A stretch of DNA of 64,000 nucleotides, taken from assembly GCA_947464185.1 (NCBI GenBank), contig CANHVY010000022.1, positions 1 through 64,000 of the forward strand. Direction: 5' to 3'. The DNA is from Burkholderiales bacterium (GTDB taxonomy: Bacteria; Pseudomonadota; Gammaproteobacteria; Burkholderiales; Burkholderiaceae_C). The notes beneath the pieces are model-generated. The model saw nothing but the letters and a program-made list of their open reading frames with translations. It ran no database searches and was not told where the DNA came from. This document shows positions 1 to 8,783 of the stretch, piece by piece. Position 1 is the first letter of the stretch, and each line of letters starts with the position of its first letter. The position numbers and the translations under genes were made by a program.

Positions 1-653
1 AAGTCGTTCTCGCGGATGGCCTGCAGCACGCGCCCGAAGGGCGAGTTCACGATGCGCAGCAGCACCAGGAACAGCACCCCCACCACCGCGAAGATCAGCC
101 AGTAGGTGAGTGTCTTGCCGTCGATCAGCAGGCCCAGCACCTCGGTCTCGAAGGGCTCGAAGGAAGGGCTCAGCCAGGCGGGGTTCTTGAAGTTCAGGCC
201 GTCCTCGCCCCCCGTGAACTCGCTGAGCTGCGAGGCCAGGGTCTGGAAGGCGGTGGCCACCGCCAGCGTGATCATGGCAAAGAAGATGGCCTTCACGCGC
301 AGGCTGAACAGGCCGATCACCAAGGCTAGGAGCAGCGAGACGGCCAACGCCACCGCCAAGCCCAGGCCCACCGCTGCCCAGCCGGGGCCCATGCGTTCGC
401 TGGCAATGGCCACGCCGTAGGCGCCGATGCCGAAGAACATGGTGTGGGCGAAGCTGACGATGCCGGTGTAGCCCAGCAGCAGGTCGTAACTGGCCACCAG
501 CAGCACGAAGACCAGGATCTTGGCGGCCACCGAGATGCCGCGCGCGCCCGGGAACAGGAAGGGCGCCAGCGCCAGCGTCACCAGGATCAGCAGCAGCGCC
601 GCGGCCAGCCAGCGGCTGCGCGGCAGATCGTGGGAGAGCAGGCGGTGGATCAT
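1..653 (-). CDS. livM: Branched-chain amino acid ABC transporter permease LivM (partial)
   Basis: Inner-membrane permease of a LIV/HAAT-type ABC importer. The C-terminus runs off the left edge, leaving 217 codons. The protein starts MIHRLLSHDL and is very hydrophobic, with several membrane segments. It carries the family signature around residues 60-85 (LLLGYTGIVSFAHTMFFGIGAYG), the region of LivM that contacts the ATPases. The ATG at 653 lies 16 bases after the livH stop, so it is co-transcribed as the last visible gene of a livK-G-F-H-M set. Substrate could be a branched-chain amino acid, another amide or an aromatic acid, because this transporter family is widely re-used in Burkholderiales. 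Confidence 0.9.
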   Translation of the reverse strand, partial: MIHRLLSHDLPRSRWLAAALLLILVTLALAPFLFPGARGISVAAKILVFVLLVASYDLLLGYTGIVSFAHTMFFGIGAYGVAIASERMGPGWAAVGLGLAVALAVSLLLALVIGLFSLRVKAIFFAMITLAVATAFQTLASQLSEFTGGEDGLNFKNPAWLSPSFEPFETEVLGLLIDGKTLTYWLIFAVVGVLFLVLLRIVNSPFGRVLQAIREND

Positions 654-669
654 GAAACGTGGCGAGGGG

Positions 670-1668
670 TCATGACTTCACCGGGTACAGGCCCTGCGGC
701 CGCCACAGCAGCACCGCCACCATCAGCGCGATGTTGGAGAACAGCGCCAGCTTGGGCGCGAGGTAGCCGGTGTAGTTGGCCATCAGCCCCACCAGCAGCG
801 CACCGACAAAGCAGCCGAAGGTGGAGCCCAGGCCGCCGATGATGATGACGATGAAGATCAGCACGTTGACCTGCGCGCCGATCTGCGGCGTGACGCTCTG
901 CTGGTACAGCCCCCACAGCACGCCGCCCAGGCCGGCCAGCGCCGAGCCGCCGACGAACACACCCACGAACAGGCGCTGGATGCGGTAACCGAGTGCCTCC
1001 ACCATCGAGCGATCCTGCACGCCGGCACGGATCAGCAGGCCGAGCTTGGTGCGGTTCAAGGTGAAGACCAAGGCCAGGAAAACCAGCAGCCCGATCACGC
1101 AGGCCAGCACGCGGTAGCGCTCGATGGCGGCTTCGCCCACGTACCAGGCGCCGCGCAGGGCCTGCGGCAGCGGCAGGGCAATCTGCAGCGGGCCCCAGAT
1201 CACCTTGATCAGTTCCTCGCCGACGATCATGCCGCCCATGGTGATGAGGATCTGCTTGAGGTGCAGGCCGTAGACAGGCCGCACGATCACGCGCTCGAAA
1301 GCCCAGCCGGCCGCACCGGCCACGGCCATGGCCACGAGCATGGCCAGGAACACACCGGCCACGGTCGGACCGTCGGCCGTGGCCGTCCAGCCCATCACGC
1401 TGGTGGCCATGAAGGCGCCGAGCGCAATGAACACGCCATGGCCGAAGTTCAGCACGTCCATCAGGCCGAACACCAGCGTGAGGCCCGAGGCGATGACGAA
1501 GATGATCAGGCCCATGGCCAGCCCGGCGAAGGTGAGCGTGATCCAGGTGCTGGTGTTGCCGAGCAGCGGCAGCGCCAGCAACGGCACGGCCAGCAGCAGT
1601 GCAGCCGGGCGCCAGTCGAAGGCCGCTTTCGGGATGGCCGCCGGTGCGGCCGTGGCGATGTCGCTCAT
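670..1668 (-). CDS. livH: Branched-chain amino acid ABC transporter permease LivH
   Basis: Second inner-membrane permease of the importer, 332 residues. A longer open frame extends upstream, but that part is an antisense-like shadow of livF. The real start is the ATG at 1668 (MSDIATAAPAA), which overlaps the livF stop by 4 bases and therefore implies translational coupling. Hydrophobic segments cover most of the protein. The stretch GLTLVFGLMDVLNFGHGVF around residues 58-76 is the LivH counterpart of the LivM loop. A short Ala/Pro-rich N-terminal extension precedes the first membrane segment. It should pair with LivM in the membrane and with LivG/LivF in the cytoplasm. Confidence 0.93.
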   Translation of the reverse strand: MSDIATAAPAAIPKAAFDWRPAALLLAVPLLALPLLGNTSTWITLTFAGLAMGLIIFVIASGLTLVFGLMDVLNFGHGVFIALGAFMATSVMGWTATADGPTVAGVFLAMLVAMAVAGAAGWAFERVIVRPVYGLHLKQILITMGGMIVGEELIKVIWGPLQIALPLPQALRGAWYVGEAAIERYRVLACVIGLLVFLALVFTLNRTKLGLLIRAGVQDRSMVEALGYRIQRLFVGVFVGGSALAGLGGVLWGLYQQSVTPQIGAQVNVLIFIVIIIGGLGSTFGCFVGALLVGLMANYTGYLAPKLALFSNIALMVAVLLWRPQGLYPVKS

Positions 1669-2399
1669 CCGTGATTCCCCAGGCTCAGGCCCAGCAGGCG
1701 GCGCTGCAGGCTCTCGTCTTCGGCCAGTTCGGCCATGGCTCCGCGGTGCACCACGCGCCCGTCGTCCATCACCGCCACCGTGTCGCCCAGCTCGCGCGCC
1801 ATCATGAAGTTCTGCTCCACCAGCAGGATGCTGGTGCGCTGGGCCTTGAGCTCGCGCAGGGCCGTGATCAGGTTGCGCACGATGGCGGGCGCCAGCCCCT
1901 TGCTGGGTTCGTCGATCAGGATCAGTTCGCGCGGCTCGACGATGGCACGCCCGACGGCCAGCATCTGCTTCTGCCCGCCGCTGAGCTTGCCCGCCGGGAA
2001 GAGCCAGAAGGTCTTGAGCGGGGGGAACAGGCCGAAGATCCAGGCCAGACGGTGGGCGTCCAGCTCGTCGGCATGGCGCGCGCTGCGCGCGGCCAGCAGC
2101 ATGTTCTCCTGCACCGTCAGGTCGGTGAAGATGCCCATGCTCTCGGGCACGTAGGCGATGCCCAGCTGTGCGATGTCGGGCGTGGCCTGGCCCCGCAGCG
2201 GCTGGCCGCGGAAGTGCAACTCGCCCTGGCTGGCGGGCCACAGGCCCATGATGGTGCGCAAGGTGGTGGTCTTGCCGGCGCCGTTGCGGCCCAGCAGCAT
2301 GGTCACCTGGCCTGCGGGCACCTCCAGGTCCACCCCGTGCAGGATGTGGTACGCCCCGATGTGCGTGTGCACGCCGCGCAGGGTCAGCAAAGCGCTCAC
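1665..2399 (-). CDS. livF: Branched-chain amino acid ABC transporter ATP-binding protein LivF
   Basis: One of two cytoplasmic ATPases that power the importer, 244 residues. Visible motifs in order are the Walker A GRNGAGKTT near residue 38, the ABC signature LSGGQKQML near 139, and Walker B LILIDEPSKG near 159, a form typical of LivF (DEPSKGLAP). The start is GTG at 2399, overlapping the livG stop as GTGA. The end overlaps the livH start by 4 bases. The tight overlaps on both sides place it firmly in the livKGFHM operon. Confidence 0.95.
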   Translation of the reverse strand: MSALLTLRGVHTHIGAYHILHGVDLEVPAGQVTMLLGRNGAGKTTTLRTIMGLWPASQGELHFRGQPLRGQATPDIAQLGIAYVPESMGIFTDLTVQENMLLAARSARHADELDAHRLAWIFGLFPPLKTFWLFPAGKLSGGQKQMLAVGRAIVEPRELILIDEPSKGLAPAIVRNLITALRELKAQRTSILLVEQNFMMARELGDTVAVMDDGRVVHRGAMAELAEDESLQRRLLGLSLGNHG

Positions 2400-3232
2400 C
2401 GCCCGGCTCCTTCGACCGCGGTCTCGGTCATCGCGCCGGCGCCGTCATGGTCTTCAGGCCCCAGGCCCAGATAGGCCTGCTGCACGATGGGCGAGGCCAT
2501 GACGGCCGCCGGTACCCCATCGGCCACCAGCCGGCCGTTGTGCAGCACCACGATGCGGTCCGACAGCTCGCGCACCACGTCCATCTTGTGCTCCACCAGT
2601 AGGATGGAGCGGTCGCGCCGGGTCTTCAACGCGCGGATCAGGTCCAGCACCACGGGCGCGTCGTCCACGCTCATGCCGGCCGTGGGTTCGTCGAAGAGGT
2701 AGACCTTGGGGTCCAGCGCCATCAGCAGCGCCACTTCCAGCTTGCGCTGGTCGCCGTGCGGCAGTGCGGCGGCGGGCTGATCGGCGCGCTCCGCCAGTTG
2801 CACCTGGCGCAGCAGCGCCTGCGCCTCGTCGATCCAGCTCTGGCGGTCCAGCCACACCTTGAACAGATCCAGCCCCCCTTGCCACGCCGCCCCGGTGCGC
2901 ATCTGCTGGCGCCCCTGCTCGCGGGCCTGCACCGCCAGACGCACGTTCTCCAGCACCGAGAGGTTGGGAAAAAGCTGCGTGAGCTGAAAGGCCCGCCCCA
3001 GCCCCTTGCGGGTGCGCAGCGGCGCGGGTAGCGCACTCAGGTCTTCACCGTCCAGCAGCACCTGCCCGGCGCTCGCCGGCAGCTGTCCGCTGATCAGGTT
3101 GAAGTAGGTGGTCTTGCCCGCCCCGTTGGGCCCGACGATGGCCGTGAGTGTGCCCGGCTCGAAGCGGCATGACACCGCGTCCACCGCCACGTGGCCGCCA
3201 AAGCGGATGGTCAGGTCCCGGGTTTCAAGCAT
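2396..3232 (-). CDS. livG: Branched-chain amino acid ABC transporter ATP-binding protein LivG
   Basis: Partner ATPase of LivF, 278 residues starting at ATG 3232. It has Walker A GPNGAGKTT near residue 34, the LivG-type Q-loop region with the string GRAFQLTQLFPNLSVLENV, and Walker B VYLFDEPTAGM. The signature region reads LPHGDQRKLEVALLMA instead of a standard LSGGQ. This HGDQR form is common in LivG-like proteins. The C-terminal tail of about 20 residues (GPEDHDGAGAMTETAVEGAGR region) extends past the usual end. The gene sits 33 bases after the binding-protein gene and overlaps livF by 4 bases. Confidence 0.94.
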   Translation of the reverse strand: MLETRDLTIRFGGHVAVDAVSCRFEPGTLTAIVGPNGAGKTTYFNLISGQLPASAGQVLLDGEDLSALPAPLRTRKGLGRAFQLTQLFPNLSVLENVRLAVQAREQGRQQMRTGAAWQGGLDLFKVWLDRQSWIDEAQALLRQVQLAERADQPAAALPHGDQRKLEVALLMALDPKVYLFDEPTAGMSVDDAPVVLDLIRALKTRRDRSILLVEHKMDVVRELSDRIVVLHNGRLVADGVPAAVMASPIVQQAYLGLGPEDHDGAGAMTETAVEGAGR

Positions 3233-3265
3233 CGGCTTCGGTGCGCGTTGATGCGCACAGCGCCC

Positions 3266-4498
3266 TCAACGCTTGTTGCGAATCGGGATGTTGAGCTCTT
3301 CCGCCTTGATCACCCGTACCAGCTCGGGCACGCCCCAGGGGAAGGCGGGGTCGTTCTTGATGCGGAAGTGGTACATGTCCTGCATGGCCTGGTGATCTTC
3401 CTTGCGGAAGGTCATCTTGCCCTTGGGGGTCTCGAAGCTCATGCCCTCCATCGTGGAAATGAGCTTGTTGGTGTTGGTGTCGCCGTTGGTCTTCTTCAGC
3501 GCCTCCACCACCGCAATGGCCGCACTCATGCCGCCGGCAGTGAAGAAGTCCGGTGGGCTCTTGAACTTGCTGTAGTGGTTGGCCACCAGCCACTCGTTCA
3601 CCGGGTTCTTGGGGATGCCGAAGTAGTAGTACAGCGCCCCTTCCATGCCGGGGAAGTTCTTGTAGGCCACCATGGCCGGCAGGATGTTGCCCCCCGTGGC
3701 CAGCTTGATGCCGTAGCGCTTCTCCAGCTCCAGGTCGGCGATCTTCGGGAAAGGCGTGGGGCTGCCGGCCCAGGCCACCGACAGGACCTTGTTACCCGAC
3801 TGGTCCTTGAGCTTGTCGATGATGCGTTGCAGGCCGGCGGTGAAGTCCGTGGTGCCCAGCGGCAGGTACTCCTCATGGACGATCCTGGCCCTCTTGGTGA
3901 ATTCCTTGGCGGCCTTCACACCATCACGGCCGAAGGCGTTGTCGTTGGCCAGGATGGCCACCACGTTGCCCGGCTGGTCCAGCGCGGCGGCATTGGCCGC
4001 GGCGTCCTGGCTGCTGTTGCGGCCGGTGCGGAAGATGTACTTGTTCCACTTGTCGCCGGTGATGGAGTCGGCCACGGCCGGCTCCACCAGCAGGATCTTC
4101 TTGTACTCCTCGGCCACTGGCAGCATGGCCAGCGCCACCGGGCTGGCGGTGGTGCCCACGGCGATGTCCACCTTGTCGTCGGCGTAGGCCTGTGCCAGCA
4201 CGGCCTTGCCCACATCGGGCTTGGTCTGGTCGTCCTTCTCGATGACCACCAGCTTGCGGCCGACCACGCTCATGGTGCCGCCGGTCGCGTACTCCAGGCC
4301 CATGTTGAAGCCCACGATGGTTTGCTTGGCATAGGCCTCCAGCGGGCCGGTCTTGCCCGCGATCAGCGCGATCTTGATGTCGGGCTTGCCTTGGGCCAGC
4401 AATGCTGACGGGGCGGCGGCCGCCAGGGCCGCCACGCCAAGGGCTGCGGCTCGACGGGACCAGGTGAAGGCGTGCAGTGCAACGGGCAGGGTGCGCAT
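3266..4498 (-). CDS. ABC transporter substrate-binding protein, LivK/HAAT family
   Basis: Periplasmic type I solute-binding protein of the adjacent Liv importer, 410 residues. The chosen ATG at 4498 is preceded by a good ribosome-binding site (AAGGAGAG, about 5 bases spacing). The N-terminus carries a basic, hydrophobic secretion signal ending near AAAPSALLAQGKPD. The mature part begins IKIALIAGKTGPLEAYAKQ, the usual Peripla_BP_6 entry strand. It heads the transporter operon and is divergent from the Bug-family operon, with 122 bases between the two starts. The ligand cannot be read from sequence. Substrate-binding proteins in this family bind leucine/isoleucine/valine, but also amides, urea or aromatic acids. 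Confidence 0.9.
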   Translation of the reverse strand: MRTLPVALHAFTWSRRAAALGVAALAAAAPSALLAQGKPDIKIALIAGKTGPLEAYAKQTIVGFNMGLEYATGGTMSVVGRKLVVIEKDDQTKPDVGKAVLAQAYADDKVDIAVGTTASPVALAMLPVAEEYKKILLVEPAVADSITGDKWNKYIFRTGRNSSQDAAANAAALDQPGNVVAILANDNAFGRDGVKAAKEFTKRARIVHEEYLPLGTTDFTAGLQRIIDKLKDQSGNKVLSVAWAGSPTPFPKIADLELEKRYGIKLATGGNILPAMVAYKNFPGMEGALYYYFGIPKNPVNEWLVANHYSKFKSPPDFFTAGGMSAAIAVVEALKKTNGDTNTNKLISTMEGMSFETPKGKMTFRKEDHQAMQDMYHFRIKNDPAFPWGVPELVRVIKAEELNIPIRNKR

Positions 4499-4620
4499 GG
4501 TGTCTCTCCTTGCTGAGAATCCGTTCCAGGTGAACGGCGACGGGACCCAGATTACCATCCGCGCCTTGCGCCAGGATGGCGCTTTCCGGCAGCCTCGCCA
4601 CCGCTTTGAAAGGATTTGTC

Positions 4621-5607
4621 ATGGCGCAAGCCTTGCTCCACCGCCGACACCTGTTGCTCGCTGGCAGTGCCGCCGCGTTGGGCCTGCCAAACGCACTGGC
4701 GCAGACCGCCTGGCCTGCCAAGCCGGTGAATATCGTGGTGCCTTTCCCTCCCGGTGGCGGCACTGATGCCTTTGCAAGACCGCTGTTCGCCTTGATGAGC
4801 AAGAACACAGGCAAGCAGTTCGTCATCGACAACAAGGGCGGTGCGGGGGGCACGCTGGGCGCGGGGGTGGCGGCACGGGCCGCGGCCGACGGGCACAACT
4901 TTTTCATGGGCGCTGTGCACCATGCCATCGCGCCGGCCATGTACCCCAAGCTCGACTACAACATCGAGAGCGACTTCATGCCAGTCGGCCTGGTGTCCAG
5001 CGTGCCGCAGGTCATCGTGGTGAACCCGCAGAAGGTGCAGGCCTCCACCCTGGCGCAGTTCCTTGAGTTCACGCGCAAGAACCCGGGCCGGCTGAACTAC
5101 GGTTCGGCCGGCAATGGCACCTCGCACCACCTGGCGGGTGAATTGTTCAAGCTGCAGACCAAGACATTCATCACCCACATCCCCTACAGCGGCGCCGGCC
5201 CGGCGCTGCGCGACCTGATTGCCGGGCAGGTGGACGTGATGTTTGACGGTCTGGGTTCTTCAGCCGCGCACATCAAGGGCGGCCGCATCCGCGCGCTGGC
5301 GGTGGCGGCAGACAAGCGCGCGCCGGGCTTTCCCGACGTGCCCACCGCCCCCGAGGCCGGCGCCGCCAACTACAAGGTGGCCACCTGGTATGGCATCTGG
5401 GCGCCAAAGAACACTCCGCGCGAGGCCATCTCTGCCATGCAGGCGGAGATGCGCAAGGCGCTGAACTCCGATGAGCTGAAGACCATGTGGACCGGCCTGG
5501 GCACCGAGACCCCCAACCTCTGGGGCGATGACTTCGGCCGCCACGTGTCCAGCGAGGTCAAGCGATGGGCTGAGGTGGTGAAGAACTCGGGCGCCAAGCT
5601 CGACTGA
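4621..5607 (+). CDS. Bug-family tripartite tricarboxylate receptor-type binding protein
   Basis: Periplasmic extracytoplasmic solute receptor of the Bug (TctC-like) family, 328 residues. The ATG at 4621 follows an AAAGGA site. The N-terminus has a twin-arginine-like or Sec signal ending at ALAQ. The mature region shows the family strings VVPFPPGGGTDAFAR and DNKGGAGGTLGA, and PYSGAGPALRDLIAGQVDVMFD further on. No TctA/TctB membrane genes are nearby, which is usual for the many orphan Bug genes of Burkholderiales. It is followed after 14 bases by an enoyl-CoA hydratase-like gene and a malonyl-CoA synthetase-like gene, which hints at a dicarboxylate or other carboxylic acid ligand (inference). 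Confidence 0.9.
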   Translation: MAQALLHRRHLLLAGSAAALGLPNALAQTAWPAKPVNIVVPFPPGGGTDAFARPLFALMSKNTGKQFVIDNKGGAGGTLGAGVAARAAADGHNFFMGAVHHAIAPAMYPKLDYNIESDFMPVGLVSSVPQVIVVNPQKVQASTLAQFLEFTRKNPGRLNYGSAGNGTSHHLAGELFKLQTKTFITHIPYSGAGPALRDLIAGQVDVMFDGLGSSAAHIKGGRIRALAVAADKRAPGFPDVPTAPEAGAANYKVATWYGIWAPKNTPREAISAMQAEMRKALNSDELKTMWTGLGTETPNLWGDDFGRHVSSEVKRWAEVVKNSGAKLD

Positions 5608-5621
5608 ATCTGCCATTCGAC

Positions 5622-6407
5622 ATGGCCGGTCGCATCGATGTCGTGCCTTGCGAGGCCGACGGCATCGTCCGGGTGACGATCAGCCACCCAGAAAAGCTCA
5701 ATGCCCTGAGCGTGGCCATGTGGCGCGAGCTGAGGCAGGCCTTCGACGCAGTGGCCAGCGCTAACGGGTCACGTGAGCGGGTGGTGATCGTATGCGGCTC
5801 GGGTGGAGCCTTCGCCGCCGGTGGCGACATCGAGGAGTTTCCGCAGTTCCGCTTCGATGAAGAGAGGCTGCGCCACTTTCACGAAGACGTGGTGGCGCCG
5901 GCCTTGCGGGCCCTGCTGGACTGCCCGCTGCCGGTGATCGCGCAGATCGAGGGCGCCTGCGTGGGCGGCGGGCTGGAGATCGCGGCCTGCTGCGACATCC
6001 GCATCGCGGGCGCCAGCAGCCGCTTCGGCATCCCCATCGCCAAGCTGGGTTTTCCCCTGGCGCCGCTGGAAGCGCAGGTGGTCAGCCGGGTGCTGCCGCT
6101 GCCGCTGCTGCGCGAGTTGCTGCTGGAAGCCCGCCTGATGGACGCTGCCGAAGCGCTGGCGCGCGGGGTGGTGAACCGCGTGGTGGCGGATGACCAGGTG
6201 GCGCACGAGGCCGCTCGCAGCGCGCAACGCATGGCGCAGCTCTCACCACAGGCCGCGCGCCTGAACAAGATCACCCTGCGACAACTAGCCGAAGGCGGAC
6301 CCACGCCCGCGCAACGCCTTGCGCATTACGCCTACGCCGACTCGGCCGAGCACCGCGAGGGCCTGGCCGCCTTTCTGGAAAAGCGCCCCGCACGCTTCGC
6401 GCCCTGA
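5622..6407 (+). CDS. Enoyl-CoA hydratase/isomerase family protein
   Basis: Crotonase-fold protein of 261 residues. It has the first oxyanion-hole region GSGGAFAAGGDIEEF around residue 64 and the second around GACVGGGLEIAACCDIRIA near residue 108. The position of the usual catalytic acids cannot be assigned with certainty, so hydratase, isomerase or decarboxylase activity all remain possible. It lies between a Bug receptor and an acyl-CoA ligase, with 14 and 39 base gaps, so the three genes probably form one transcript handling an imported acid after CoA activation. Methylmalonyl- or malonyl-CoA decarboxylase-type chemistry is one idea suggested by the neighbour, but it is not shown by the sequence. 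Confidence 0.82.
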   Translation: MAGRIDVVPCEADGIVRVTISHPEKLNALSVAMWRELRQAFDAVASANGSRERVVIVCGSGGAFAAGGDIEEFPQFRFDEERLRHFHEDVVAPALRALLDCPLPVIAQIEGACVGGGLEIAACCDIRIAGASSRFGIPIAKLGFPLAPLEAQVVSRVLPLPLLRELLLEARLMDAAEALARGVVNRVVADDQVAHEAARSAQRMAQLSPQAARLNKITLRQLAEGGPTPAQRLAHYAYADSAEHREGLAAFLEKRPARFAP

Positions 6408-6446
6408 GCCCTGATCTCACCGAACGACCCGTACCCTTCGCTCACC

Positions 6447-8027
6447 ATGACCGCCAAGACCGCCCAGGCCCCCGCCGCCAACGCCAACCTAAACGCCAAC
6501 CTGTTCGCCGCGCTGCGCGCCGCCTTCCCCGCGGACCTGGACGCCACGGCCATCGAGACGGCCGACGGCCCCGGCGCGCTGGCCTTCTACACCTGGCGCG
6601 ACCTGGACCGCGCCACCGCCCGCATCGCCAACCTGCTGGACAGCCTGGACCTGCCTTCCGGCAGCCGCGTGGCCGTGCAGACCGACAAGAGCGTCGAGGC
6701 GCTGATGCTGTACCTGGCCGTGCTGCGCGCCGGCTTCGTCTACCTGCCGCTGAACAACGCCTACCAGGCCAGCGAAATCGAGTACTTCGTGGGCAACGCC
6801 GAGCCCGCGGTGGTGGTGTGCACGCCGAAGAACTTCCCCTGGATCAGCAAGATCGCGTTCAAGGCCGGCACCCGCAACGTCTTCACCCTGGGCGACGACC
6901 GCAGCGGCAACCTGCTGGAGCGTGCCGCCCACCACCGCGACGAGCACACCGTGGCGGTGCGCGGGCGCGACGACCTGGCCGCCATCCTCTACACCAGCGG
7001 CACCACCGGGCGCAGCAAGGGCGCCATGCTCAGCCATGGCAACCTGTTGTCCAACGCCCGAACGCTCAAGGCCTACTGGGACTGGCAGCCCCGCGACGTG
7101 CTGCTGCACGCCCTGCCCATCTTCCACGTGCATGGCCTGTTCGTGGCCAGCCACGGGGCGCTGCTCAACGGCAGCAAGATGATCTGGTTCGGCAAGTTCG
7201 ACCCCAAGGCCACCATCGCCCGGCTGCGCGAGGCCACGGTCTTCATGGGCGTGCCCACCCTGTACGTGCGCATGCTGGCCGAGGCCACGCTGGACGCCGC
7301 CGCCTGCGCCCACCTGCGGCTGTTCATCAGCGGCTCGGCCCCGCTGCTGAAGGAGACCTTCGACGAGTGGACGCAGCGCACCGGCCACGTGATCCTGGAG
7401 CGCTACGGCATGAGCGAGACCGTGATGCTGACCTCCAACCCCTGCCGCGCGGCCGACGGCGCGCGCGTCGGCGGCACGGTGGGCTATGCCCTGCCCGACG
7501 TGGGCGTGCGCGTGCGCGACGACCAGGGTCGACCCGTGCCGGCGGGCGAGATCGGCGGCATCGAGGTGAGCGGGCCGAACGTCTTCCAGGGCTACTGGCG
7601 CATGCCGGAAAAGACGGCCGAGGAGTTCACCGCCGACGGCTGGTTCAAGACCGGCGACGTGGGACACATGCAGACCGACGGCCGCGTCACCATCGTCGGG
7701 CGCAGCAAGGACTTGATCATCAGCGGCGGCTACAACGTCTACCCGGCCGAGATCGAAGGCCTGATCAACGAGATGCCAGGCGTGGCCGAGAGCGCGGTGG
7801 TCGGCCTGCCGCACCCGGATTTCGGCGAAGGCGTGATCGCGGTGGTGGTGCCCAAGCCTGGCGCCACGCTGGACGGCGCGCAGATGGTGGCGGCGCTGAA
7901 AGCCCGCATCGCCAACTTCAAGGTGCCCAAGCAGGTGTTCGTTGTGGCGGATCTGCCGCGCAACGCCATGGGCAAGGTGCAGAAGAACCTGCTGCGCGAG
8001 CAGCACAAGGGCTTGTTCAGCGCCTGA
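6447..8027 (+). CDS. Malonyl-CoA synthetase-like AMP-dependent acyl-CoA ligase
   Basis: ANL-superfamily ligase of 526 residues that converts a carboxylic acid, ATP and CoA to acyl-CoA through an acyl-adenylate. Motifs seen include the P-loop YTSGTTGRSKGAM near residue 180, ERYGMSETVM near 315, GWFKTGDVG near 395, the hinge GRSKDLIISGGYNVYPAEIE, and the C-terminal lysine region NAMGKVQKN. Length and overall order match MatB-type malonyl-CoA synthetases better than long-chain ligases. The N-terminal leader has a short internal repeat (NANLNANLF). It is the last gene of the Bug-hydratase-ligase set. Substrate assignment as malonate or methylmalonate is by resemblance only. Confidence 0.82.
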   Translation: MTAKTAQAPAANANLNANLFAALRAAFPADLDATAIETADGPGALAFYTWRDLDRATARIANLLDSLDLPSGSRVAVQTDKSVEALMLYLAVLRAGFVYLPLNNAYQASEIEYFVGNAEPAVVVCTPKNFPWISKIAFKAGTRNVFTLGDDRSGNLLERAAHHRDEHTVAVRGRDDLAAILYTSGTTGRSKGAMLSHGNLLSNARTLKAYWDWQPRDVLLHALPIFHVHGLFVASHGALLNGSKMIWFGKFDPKATIARLREATVFMGVPTLYVRMLAEATLDAAACAHLRLFISGSAPLLKETFDEWTQRTGHVILERYGMSETVMLTSNPCRAADGARVGGTVGYALPDVGVRVRDDQGRPVPAGEIGGIEVSGPNVFQGYWRMPEKTAEEFTADGWFKTGDVGHMQTDGRVTIVGRSKDLIISGGYNVYPAEIEGLINEMPGVAESAVVGLPHPDFGEGVIAVVVPKPGATLDGAQMVAALKARIANFKVPKQVFVVADLPRNAMGKVQKNLLREQHKGLFSA

Positions 8028-8106
8028 ACTTGAGTTGAACTTCAGCTGAGCCTGAGTGGAGCGATCAGCGCCGCCGTGAAGCGCCCGTCCGGGTGCTGCA
8101 GCAACC

Positions 8107-8635
8107 TCAGGCCCGCAGGCCCAGCAAGTGCGCGGCGCAGCCCGCCAGCGTGCAGGCCAGCAACACCTTCGCGGTGCCCACCTTGAAGCGCATCAGCGCC
8201 AGGGCGCCGGCCGCGGCCAGGGCCAGGGCCCCCACCGCCAGCGGCCCGCCCAGCCCGGCGGACGCGGCGGCACCCCCCCGCCGTGCGGCGCGGGTGCCGG
8301 GGCCGGCTGCAACACCACCGCCGTCACCGCCGGCTTGAGCCCCCAGAACACCGCTGCCACCGGGCCGACCTGGCCGAAGCGCAGATAGACCCAGGACAAG
8401 GCCACGAGGATGAACAGAGACGGCAGCACGAACAAGACGCCAGCAGCGATGCCGCCCCAGGTGCGGTGCATCAGCCACCCCAGGGAGGTGGCGAGCTGTT
8501 GCGCCTCCGGCTCGGGCAGCAGCATGCAGTAGTTCAACGCATGCAGAAAGCGCTGTTCGCTGAACCAGCGCCGGCGCGTCACCAGCTCGTCATGCATCAG
8601 CGCGATCTCCCCGGCCAGACCACCGAAACTGATGA
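8107..8635 (-). pseudogene. Chromate transporter ChrA remnant
   Basis: Two pieces of a ChrA-type transporter in different frames. The upstream piece (about 8315-8635) reads [20 protein letters not shown], then [21 protein letters not shown], and goes on to [15 protein letters not shown] and [10 protein letters not shown], which is the typical N-terminal half. A TGA lies in frame just before this piece, so the start is lost. After VVLQ the frame continues into unrelated Pro/Arg-rich sequence. In another frame, about 8107-8250 encodes a C-terminal membrane segment ([22 protein letters not shown]). ChrA proteins are about 400 residues, and here under half remains. The intact motif GPEAQQ has become EPEAQQ. 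An internal deletion with frame change is the simplest explanation. Confidence 0.78.
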
Positions 8636-8783
8636 AACCCTGTCGTCACCAGAACGGCAGCGCCTGGGCGAGGCTGGGGGCGGGTGTCGGCTCAGGGATC
8701 AAGGTTCGCACGCAGGGCTCGACCGTCATGGACAGGGTGCGGCCCCGTAAAGGCATTCCGGACACTGCCCGGCACGGGGGCGC

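Noticed and set aside
670-2241. A single 523-residue protein joining Arg/Ala-rich sequence to LivH
   Set aside because: The first part is an alternative frame of livF. LivH begins at ATG 1668, overlapping the livF stop by 4 bases.
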